DNA of 64,000 nucleotides from Ypsolopha sequella (lineage: Eukaryota > Arthropoda > Insecta > Lepidoptera > Ypsolophidae), in the NCBI GenBank assembly GCA_934047225.1, contig OW203992.1, positions 11,273,501-11,337,500 of the forward strand. Reading direction: 5' to 3'. The notes under the pieces were generated by a model that saw only the letters and a program-made list of their open reading frames with translations, was not told where the DNA came from and searched no databases. Both the position numbers and the translations under genes were made by a program. Within the stretch, counting starts at the first letter, position 1. Each line of letters starts with the position of its first letter. Of this stretch, positions 31,391-38,877 are shown in pieces.

Positions 31391-31557
31391 TTTATACCGA
31401 TTGTATTACAGAATATCTAGGTTTCCAAATATAATGAAATATAGGAAAAAAGCTTTTTATGGAAATTTTAAATTGCTTATTATGTCGTCTTTAAATCAGT
31501 GTCGTTTCAAAATATATATTTGGGAATCTAGATATTCTGTTATGCAATCGGAATAAA
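31391..31557. mobile_element. 167-bp MITE-like hairpin
   Basis: The arms of 44 bp are 31391-31434 and 31514-31557. They share CCGATTG, ACAGAATATCTAG and CCAAATATA with only a few mismatches. The centre is AT-rich and non-coding. A target duplication cannot be fixed because the outer bases are T-rich on both sides. Confidence 0.6.
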
Positions 31558-31845
31558 AAAAAAGGGTTTTTTTAAAATCCATTTACTCCACTATAAAGTC
31601 ATCTACGTATTTTATTTTTGAGTAAATGTTTATTGAGTATTTGATTAAGATTCTCACTGAAGGAAAACGCGATTGGATGAAATTTTCTCAATAGAATTTA
31701 ATTCCGAAAAGACCTCTAAATTGTTTTATTTTTTTCTGTAATTTTGAAATCCTAACTAATTTCATTGTGAAATTGCATTCAAAATGTGGATATTATGTAT
31801 TTGTAAAATCTTTTTAACAAAATAGCTTAGTACCTACATTTTATA

Positions 31846-31965
31846 TTAATAAAAAACCGACTTTTTGCTACTTTTCCACGAATCCGTCCCACTCGCACTG
31901 AGGGTTTTTTCGCATATGGAGTAACAGGGACGCTAAAACTTTTACGTAGCGCCTTCAGAACATCT
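31846..31965 (-). repeat. Inverted copy of the 22556 repeat
   Basis: AAAAAACCGACTTTTTGCTA, CACGAATCCGTCCCACTCGC and GCATATGGAGTAACAGGGAC are the complement of 22560-22660 in order. Confidence 0.6.
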
Positions 31966-32139
31966 ATGATTTACAAATTATTATGGTATGTCGTTTGTAT
32001 GAACTAGGATTGCTTCGCAGGCCCTTTTAAGGGATGCTGCTATAATAGAGGCCCGTCTCTCACTAACCACCAGCACCAAAAGTCCTTCCTGTTATCATTT
32101 ATCAGTATGCTTTTATTGCATTGCATCCGAGAATGGAAG

Positions 32140-32356
32140 AACTCTATAAGTAACGAGAGTAAACGAGTTTAGCATCAGGACCCCACGGCCCGAGAGTCTC
32201 GACCCCAAAAGGCACAAATATGCAGTCGGATCTAAGGGCTGCATACTTGCGCCTCTTATTTCCCTCAGCAGCTGCCGCAGCCGCACCAGCCCTGACGGCA
32301 GTAACCCTGGTGTGGGACGGTGCTAGTCTGTCGACACACGATGCATTCCACACCAA
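32140..32356 (-). pseudogene. Retroelement pol C-terminal fragment
   Basis: The minus-strand frame reads NASCVDRLAPSHTRVTAVRA, then an Ala-rich segment, KRRKYAALRSDCIF and FVPFGVETLGPWGPDAK. The sequence VPF.VETLGPWG following a CVDTLAPSH-like stretch is one I associate with the tail of reverse-transcriptase proteins repeated in invertebrate genomes. The exact clade is not known to me. About 70 codons remain, without start or catalytic motifs. A weakly similar patch lies at 13921-14010. Confidence 0.5.
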
Positions 32357-33654
32357 AGCTCTGCCGTTCTTCTATGGAATTAATTAAATTACAAAATAAT
32401 ATCATTTCAATTAATGTTCTCGATTATCAGCACTTGTTAGAATTTGTTGTACATATCACTAATGTAAAATAGCCTTTACAATTTATTCTCCGTGTTATTT
32501 AGTCGGTTGTCTAAGTGGTTTCACTGTTTTGGATCATTTTAAAGGTTGAGGTTTCAATCTACATGAAAATATGTCTAAGCGAATATAAGGTCACTTAACC
32601 AAAATTGGATGCAAGCTTCTTCAAAAGAACTCTCCCATTTTCCAAACACGAATCATAAATAAGCAACATTCCAACCCTCAGCCTCCAAACTCCCGACATC
32701 ATACTCGCTATTTAAAACCTCAATTACCTACGAAAAGGCCACACATTTTCCGCAACTTTATGAAAGCGTAATACCGTAGATTTATGAATCAAACCTTTCA
32801 GGGAAGACTGGTATGTAATTTAGAGCGTATATGTGTGTACGTAGAGGAATGGAGACCCACAAAATTAGACCGTTATCATTCCGCCGCCGTCGTCGCAAGA
32901 TCAGCAGTTATGGGCCAATACACCGAACGAACAGAATAAATTTGCTTTATACCAGACGTTTGACCTTCATATCTGATATTGTGCCTTTATACAAGGGAAT
33001 ATTTTGGCAAATTCCCTGTGTCCTTCCACTTCGTATTCGAAGCCTGCGTGGTCTCTTTTTCTACTTATTGGTACAGGTACGGTAAATTCGTTATATCGGA
33101 AATTGGAAGCCCTTAAAACTGCCACTGAAATTGGAGGTGTTAAGGATATTTAAAGGTTACCTGGGTAGTTTATATGTAACAAAATTCAATAGTCCTGTTT
33201 TTGAGTGACATTTCTGCAAAGGATTGTTTATCAAATAAATCTTTTTGCGTTTGGTTTTGGAAACACTGCAGTTTTGTTAGTTTTTATCGTTATGTACTGC
33301 AATGTTGTTTAAATTTTATAGGTAGTACGAAGTTATTATAAGCAAATCTAAATTTAATATTTTATCTATGTTTGTTTGTATATAGACAAAATCATCCGGC
33401 AAATAAAACATTTCAAGACAATAAGAAACAAACATTTTTTTTTTCAGTTTTCGCCTCTGCTAGTAAGCTTAATGATTCTGTTAAAAGTCATGGGCAAAGG
33501 TTCTATTATAGTGAAACCGCATGTCAACTGCAAATTGTGACGTCACAGCGGGGGCCCCTTTTGTCCGCTTACCTGAGCGTTTCCAATTTATACGTAGAGA
33601 AAAAAAAGCACAAGCGGATACTCATGCGATGCTGTGCGGCGACAGGCGATATTG
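32357..33654. other. Unassigned DNA
   Basis: GTGACGTCACAGCGGGGGCC and the following TTCCAATTTATACGTAGAG (33538-33600) look like a dispersed repeat but have no partner here. Overlapping frames at 33372-33781 carry no recognisable domain. Confidence 0.35.
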
Positions 33655-34138
33655 CACGTACTATTCATATTCTTTATTGTACACAAAAGAAACAAATTAT
33701 TTTTACAAAGTTCTTAGATATATCGTGTACATAGGCGAGCTTATCTCTAAAAAGAGATTTCTTCCAGCAAACCCGGATTGATAAAGATAAGTCATAATAA
33801 AAAGTAGACATACATACGTGTACACTAAAATATGTTAATATACTTACACCCTATGATTATAAATAACTACAATATACCTACATGAATAATAATGAAGTAA
33901 CTATTTAAACAATAAACATATTTACTAATATACATAATATTTATAATAAATAAGATAAAATAAATATTGTACTATCTACAGGTACTCATGGAGTTGACAG
34001 GTAGTACTCTTTCACTCTGTTTTTAAAGATACCGAGTGTTGGACAGTCTCTGATGTTATGGGAAAGCAAATTTCATAATCTTATGGCCACGATGACGGTG
34101 AAGGACTGGCCGAATGCACACGATTTGTGCACAGGAGT
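33655..34138 (-). pseudogene. LINE pol C-terminus and 3' UTR
   Basis: On the minus strand a frame ending at the stop 33988-33986 reads KSCAFGQSFTVIVAIRL, a stop, NLLSHNIRDCPTLGIF and KNRVKEYYL. SFTV..IRLWN.LP..IR...L..FK..V..Y is the usual C-terminal pattern of CR1/Jockey-group reverse-transcriptase proteins, so the internal stop replaces an expected Trp. The 3' UTR that follows contains the stem GAAATCTCTTTTTAGAGATA and GCTCGCC, shared with 53655-54240, and ends near ACAATAAAGAATATGAATAG. Confidence 0.7.
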
Positions 34139-34179
34139 TTTAAGAAGAGAGACAGTATCGAGGAGAGTCCTGCAAGACC

Positions 34180-34720
34180 ACTTTTCGCTCGTACTCATTG
34201 ACCTCTGTAAGGATCAGTGCTCTTACTACAATCTTAATAAAGGCGAAATTTAATTTAATTACCCAGATAGACGCTATGTGAAAAGTACCCGGAATAGAAG
34301 AGCTTGTATGACTAGATTGATGGGTGTGGGAGAGGCGAAAGAGATGTGTCAGGATCGTAGGAGATGGAAATCTGTAGTCTGTGCGTACTCCACTGGGAGA
34401 CAGGCGTGAGTATATGTATGTATGTATGTATGTATAGACGCTATGTATACGATGACGTGCTGCAAGTACAAGAGAGCAAGTACAAAGCTGCCGCTGATGC
34501 GTAACTTTGAATCGATGTATATGCATCGACTTAAATTAAGATTTAATTTATTTTATTTTTTGTGCTCGCGTTCTACTAAGTAAAAATATTATCGATATTC
34601 AATGATTTGTATTTTTAGGATTTGGCGCCTTAAAAAAAAAAACAGAACCCTGCTGCAGTCCTTACGTCGGCATGTCACAGAGGTTGCCCGAACACTATCG
34701 GTGTTAATACAAAACAGTGT
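34180..34720. other. Unassigned DNA with GTAT microsatellite
   Basis: A tetranucleotide run (GTAT) lies at 34412-34434. The minus frame 34140-34526 reads through this microsatellite and shows no domain. Confidence 0.4.
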
Positions 34721-34815
34721 TTAACTTTAGACAGTGTTTAAATCTGTTGCTGTCACTCTTTTACAATATGAAAGAAAAGGCGACAACAACAGATTTAAAC
34801 ACTGTCTAAAGTTAA
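34721..34815. repeat. Hairpin with perfect 29-nt arms
   Basis: 34721-34749 and 34787-34815 are perfectly complementary; each arm includes ACAGTGTTTAAATCTGTTG or its complement. The loop is 37 nt. After a one-base bulge the pairing continues inward (GACAAC/GTTGCTGTC). No flanking duplication is visible, so it is a short foldback of unknown origin. Confidence 0.7.
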
Positions 34816-35530
34816 GCATCATTTTGTGGTAACATCGTATGTAACGTAGGAATTTGTTTGGCAGAATGATATGTTTTCATGACACGCATCTAATAACATA
34901 TCGCCAAACATGTTATATTTTAGATTAAAATACATCGGGATGGTCCAAAGAAGCAGGAGAAGGTAGTCTGTCCATAAACTTCCACAAAATCAACGGAATT
35001 CGGTAAAAAATATATATATTACGTGATGTATTATGACAAGGAACTCCGCTTGAAAAGTTCATGAACCACCTTTACGAAAACAGGCACTGTACGATGTAAC
35101 GTGGTGTTTAAAGAGGCATGCTATGTACGAAGTATGTATGTACCATCGAAGAAATTGCCGCAGACCTACTTTTCGCTCTTATCATCATTGCAATACAGGC
35201 GAAAAGTGGGTCTGCGGATTTTTTCTCAATAGTACATGAAAATCGTGTTAACAATAAGGCCAAAATTATAGCTCTCCTTGAGGCTGTTATTACCACCTTG
35301 AGACCAATGATCTTGCGCTTCGTGCACAAAATGAGATTTTCTTACACGTATTCCTTATCTTGTTACTTTAACATATTTTACTTTAAAAAAAGCCTTTTTT
35401 TTCAGGTATCTTTTTAACTTGTGCACACTATAAAAGCTTCGTCTCTACATCTCACTGGCTTAAAAAGGAGAATACTACATTTTGTGCAATTCTAATGCGG
35501 CCCATTAACTTTACGCGCGCACGCCGAACC
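34816..35530. other. Unassigned DNA with an imperfect palindrome at 35110-35330
   Basis: ATAGCATGC/GTACG words and the near-repeat CAGACCTACTTTTCGC (35161-35176) versus its complement GCGAAAAGTGGGTCTG (35198-35213) form a small hairpin. Flanking sequence adds weaker pairing (CTCATTTTGTGCACGAAGCG against CTATGTACGAAGTATG). Reading frames on both strands there mirror each other for this reason. Confidence 0.45.
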
Positions 35531-35900
35531 GTATACAGGGTGTCCCAAAAGTCAACGTTATCCCTTGGAGGGCTGATAGGACAGCTCATGATTGTCCAGA
35601 ATACCGAGATATGACTTTTGTAAAAAGTCGATAGTTTTCGAGTTATCGATACTTTTATGAATTTCGTGAAATTCGACAACTTAGATGAGTCTTTCCAGTT
35701 CAACAGCTACATGATTCCATATTCTAAGGTTGTTATTTTTGGTTTGCAATACTGAATAGCCTTGCTATTGACCCCAGTCCAAAATTAAACCAATATGATA
35801 CACATTTGTAATAAAAAAATCATTTTTGTTCGAATTATGAGTTTGAAATTTGCTAACTTTGACTCTTCATACTGTGAAAAAAATGTACAACGCTTAGCTG
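35531..35900 (+). repeat. GTGTCCCAAAAGTCAACG dispersed repeat, copy 3
   Basis: Opens GTATACAGGGTGTCCCAAAA and continues with AGTCGATAGTTTTCGAGTTA, CTGAATAGCCTTGCTATTGA and AAAAAAATGTACAAC. It parallels 10841-11170 for most of its length. It is the best preserved of the three copies at its start. Confidence 0.65.
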
Positions 35901-36567
35901 GCAAGTAATTTTAAATCACAGGTAATCTAGTGTAGTTTTTTAAATAGTAAAACAATTGCCATGTTTAACTTTATAATAAAGTATATTGCTATTCAACTGT
36001 AATATGAGCTCATCTTAAAAATATTTTAACACAGGTATTCGAATGAAAACACTGTATACAGCCTGGAAAAAAATTAAGGGCCCTTGAGGGGAACAACCTT
36101 AAATCCTTTAGTTAGCACGTTTTACTGAAAGGAAACATTCCTTTATTTTTTAAAATAAACAAAACTGCATTCAAAGATCTTCTAAAATTTGCTTGTCTCA
36201 CCCGGAAATCGAACAAACTAAAAATAAAAAAAATAAACCTTCGTTATTTTATTATACGAATCGGTAGGATTATTGTTCAGGATAAAATTAAAGATGACAA
36301 TGAGAATAATAAAAGCAATATACATGTCAATATTAAAAAAGGCAAAACTACTAATTTCTGTAATTTCTAATATATCTGTCTCATTAAAGCAGCATAAAAG
36401 ATAACCGCTCTGCCACCTGCAGCGCATTTTACTCTCTCCGATAGACAAAACATCTTCAACTTTTTGACCGGAGGTTCCCCTACTGTGGGCCCTCTGAATA
36501 CTTGATTAGATGATTAGAAATAATTCCTGATAACTAACAAGCTCACAGACAAATATTTGCGTGCAAC
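35901..36567. other. Unassigned AT-rich DNA
   Basis: GTATACAGCCTGGAAAAAAA at 36055-36074 resembles the start of the preceding repeat family (GTATACAGGGTG). It may mark another copy or an element end. No coding sequence was recognised. Confidence 0.35.
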
Positions 36568-36690
36568 GCAGCGTTTATGGAAACCCTTCCAGTATTCAGA
36601 ACCCCAGTACTTCTGAGCTGCGGGAGGGTTTACTAGCATTAATTCACAGAAAGTTGCTTTAAACCATTCCACTATTCAGAGTTGCGAACG

Positions 36691-37179
36691 ATCTGGATTC
36701 GGGTATTGTTTCCGGTGTAATATTCAAGACTTTATAATAAAAATGCTTCCTCTACTCAGATCCCTAGATAGCATAAAAGTACTTAAGTGCGATCTGACTC
36801 GCGGGAGGGATTTCTGCGCTATGCTCCCCGATCTCAGATCGCAAGCGACACGAATCTGGATTCGGGTATTGTTTTCGGTGTAGTATTCAAGACTTCATAA
36901 TAAAAACGCTTCCTCTACTCAGATCCCTTGATAGCATAAAAGTACTTAGGTGCGATCTGACACGCGGGAGGGATTTCTGCGCTATGCTCCCCGATCTCAG
37001 ATCGCAAGCGACACGAATCTGGATTCGGGTATTGTTTTCGGTGTAGTATTCAAGACTTCATAATAAAAACGCTTCCTCTACTCAGATCCCTTGATAGCAT
37101 AAAAGTACTTAGGTGCGATCTGACACGCGGGAGGGATTTCTGTGCTATGCTCCCCGATCTCAGATCGAAAGCGGCACGT
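36691..37179 (+). repeat. 163-bp tandem array, three units
   Basis: Units begin at 36691, 36854 and 37017 with ATCTGGATTCGGGTATTGTT. Units two and three are almost identical; unit one has about ten more changes. Each unit contains CTTCCTCTACTCAGATCCC, GCGATCTGAC, CGCGGGAGGGATTTCTG and GATCTCAGATCG. The closeness of the last two units implies recent duplication or homogenisation. Just after the array is a GAGAGAGACAGAGAGAGCG run (37186-37202). Confidence 0.9.
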
Positions 37180-37227
37180 GCCAAGAGAGAGACAGAGAGA
37201 GCGATATCATGCGCATCGCGCTTTTGT

Positions 37228-37460
37228 TTGTTAGGGTTCCGTAGTACCTAAAAGGTACAAAAGCAACCTTTATGGTGAGACTTCGTTGTCCATCCGTCCG
37301 TCCGTCTGTATGTCACAACCTCATAACTTTAGCACCGTTAGAGATAAAGACTTGAAATTTGGCACAAAAAATGCACTAATTTGCCCACATATTACAGTGT
37401 AAAAAAATATGAAAATTTTTAAATTGTTTAAAATATTTCTAAAACAAAAGTAAGAAAAAA
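37228..37460 (+). repeat. GGGTTCCGTA-family dispersed repeat, copy 3
   Basis: TTAGGGTTCCGTAGTACCTA, CATCCGTCCGTCCGTCTGTA and ACTTGAAATTTGGCACA follow the family order. It lies within the foldback element. Downstream, 37480-37620 and 37730-37890 look like two diverged copies of one unit (both with GTATGTCC...CTCATCTCC or TTATCTCCGAAACTG), so the interior has its own duplication. Confidence 0.55.
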
Positions 37461-38107
37461 TATATATTATTCTAAAAATACAATAAGGATATCAAATTAA
37501 AGATATTAAAGAGCTAATTGTAAAAATATATATATTTACTACAACCACAAAAATATGTATGTCCTTGTCCCCTTATCTCCGAAACTGGGAGACCGAAAAA
37601 TATGAAAAAAATACAAATTATAGATCATAACTGCCCAATTACAGGAGAACAATAGCGACAAAAAAAAATGAGCACAAATGAGAATTATAAAAAAGAAGTG
37701 AAATATATATTTTTTTATATAAATACAATATTGGTATCAAATTGTAGGTATTAAAAAATTTGATTGTAAAAATATATAATTTTACTTTATTTACTAGCTG
37801 GCACTGCTTTCGAGAAATCTTTAAAAAACAATAATATGTATGTCCCCCCCCCCCCTCATCTCCAAAACTGGTCGACCAAAAATATAAAAAAAATCATGGT
37901 AATATGTGTTTACGTAAAGATTAAAGGAAAAATAAAGCGGTTGAGAAATTAACGAAAAAAATTGTTAAAAACTTTATGAATATATTGTCATACGTTTATG
38001 CAATTCAATTTTTTTTCTTAGTACTATGATATTCATCTTTTCTTTAATCTTCGCTTGATTACATAGATGTCCTTACTAAGCGTATTCTGTTAAACCTATA
38101 ACCCAAT

Positions 38108-38287
38108 TTTTAGTCTGAGTAGCGGTAGGAATTCATATCCATAACGCTAGTATTGCGTATGTAATGCCTCCCGCATTACAGAACTAAAAGCAGGGTAGGC
38201 TAATCTGAGTAGCGGTAGGAATTTATATCCATAATGCTAGAATTGCGTTTGTAAAGCCTCCCGCATTACAGAACTAAAAGCAGGGTA
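38108..38287 (+). repeat. Tandem pair in right arm of the foldback
   Basis: Two units share CTGAGTAGCGGTAGGAATT, TATCCATAA, GCCTCCCGCATTACAGAACT and AAAAGCAGGGTAG, with a period near 94-96 bp. In inverted orientation they match the TACTCAG and GCGGGAGG words of the left array, but over only part of its 163-bp unit. Confidence 0.8.
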
Positions 38288-38386
38288 GCATTTAATTCAT
38301 CAAACTGCGCGTTCAATCACTTAAACCCTCCCGCAGCTCAGAAGTACTGTGGTTCTGAATACTGGAAGGGTTTCCATAAACGCTGC

Positions 38387-38586
38387 AACGCACACACATG
38401 AACGGATTTGTCCGGCGCGGTGCGGATACGGCGCGGCGCTCGCCCCTCGAGACGGCGAGCCGCGAGGCTTCTCCGTGAGCTGTGCGTCGTCGACCCCGAC
38501 GTGATACCATTTACAGGCAGATTTTCCGAGGATTTGTCGGCAGCGACAAATCCGGCGAATAGGTACGGTAGTGAATGGGGTTATAA
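38387..38586. other. CpG-rich spacer with perfect hairpin
   Basis: A GC-rich stretch (38404-38490) contrasts with the AT-rich elements on both sides. GGATTTGTCG (38530-38539) is exactly complemented by CGACAAATCC (38544-38553). The reading frames through it are GC by-products. It may be original host sequence between two insertions. Confidence 0.45.
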
Positions 38587-38678
38587 CATAATGCGAGACA
38601 TTGGGACACGAGTGTTTACAAAACGAACGAAGTGAGTTTCGTAATAAACTGCACGAGTGTCGCAATGTCTAATTATGT
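38587..38678 (+). repeat. Hairpin repeat, left piece split by the LINE
   Basis: CATAATGCGAGACATTGGGA at the left and CACGAGTGTCGCAATGTC at the right form a hairpin with an ACGAACGAAGTGAG core. It corresponds to the minus strand of 23539-23635. The family sequence stops at AATTATGT (38671-38678) and resumes at 41852, beyond the LINE. Confidence 0.7.
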
Positions 38679-38679
38679 A

Positions 38680-38877
38680 TTATATATAATAAATAAATTA
38701 ATTGTCAATGGTAAAATATTTTCTCCTCCTCCAGCCCAAAAAAACATACAGATTAACAACGTCTCTAACGACAACTCATACGATAAGGAATCTGATGAAC
38801 TACCCGAAAATTCTCAAATGGCAAAGGACCATAATACCCAAGATACTTTTTTTCGAGAGACCTATGAAACACTTTGA
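38680..38877 (+). pseudogene. LINE ORF1, C-terminal tail
   Basis: The frame that ends at TGA 38875-38877 is open across the whole start of the element. It reads INNVSNDNSYDKESDELPEN and ends FFRETYETL. The composition (polar, Asn/Asp/Ser/Glu-rich) suits the disordered end of a LINE ORF1 protein. It is cut off at the 5' truncation point, and zinc knuckles are not included. The frame happens to stay open further upstream into the flanking hairpin repeat, but that is outside the element. Confidence 0.55.

Larger units (their letters stand above)
31307..32026. repeat. Pair of 42-bp inverted repeats flanking 0.7 kb
   Basis: AATCCTAGTTCATACAAACG (31322-31341) is perfectly complemented by 31992-32011. 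Similarity covers 31307-31348 and 31985-32026. Between them lie an independent MITE (31391-31557) and a dispersed repeat (31846-31965), so this is either an element loaded with later insertions or two inverted copies of one short repeat. Confidence 0.5.
36568..38386. mobile_element. Foldback element with tandem-repeat arms
   Basis: The outermost 65 bp (36568-36632) are inverted at 38322-38386 with one mismatch; the arm includes AAACCCTTCCAGTATTCAGA and GAGCTGCGGGAGGGTTTA. Inside the left arm is a three-unit array (36691-37179). Inside the right arm, two shorter tandem units (38111-38287) carry the same words in the opposite orientation: CTACTCAG/CTGAGTAG and GCGGGAGG/CCTCCCGC. The end sequence looks like a shortened array unit. 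Between the arms lies AT-rich DNA containing a copy of the GGGTTCCGTA repeat. Inverted ends built of subrepeats are the mark of foldback-type DNA transposons. There is no transposase frame. Confidence 0.75.

Noticed and set aside
35110..35420. Mirror-image open frames 35108-35329 minus and 35118-35417 plus as a gene
   Set aside because: They are similar on both strands because the sequence is an imperfect palindrome; no domain is present.
36691..37179. CRISPR array
   Set aside because: The 163-bp units are contiguous without spacers, and the DNA is eukaryotic.
38702..38863. The first 54 codons of the long LINE frame as true N-terminus of ORF2
   Set aside because: The other frame reads as a plausible ORF1 tail ending at 38877, the endonuclease fold begins only at about residue 58 of the long frame, and these 54 residues are not conserved-looking.
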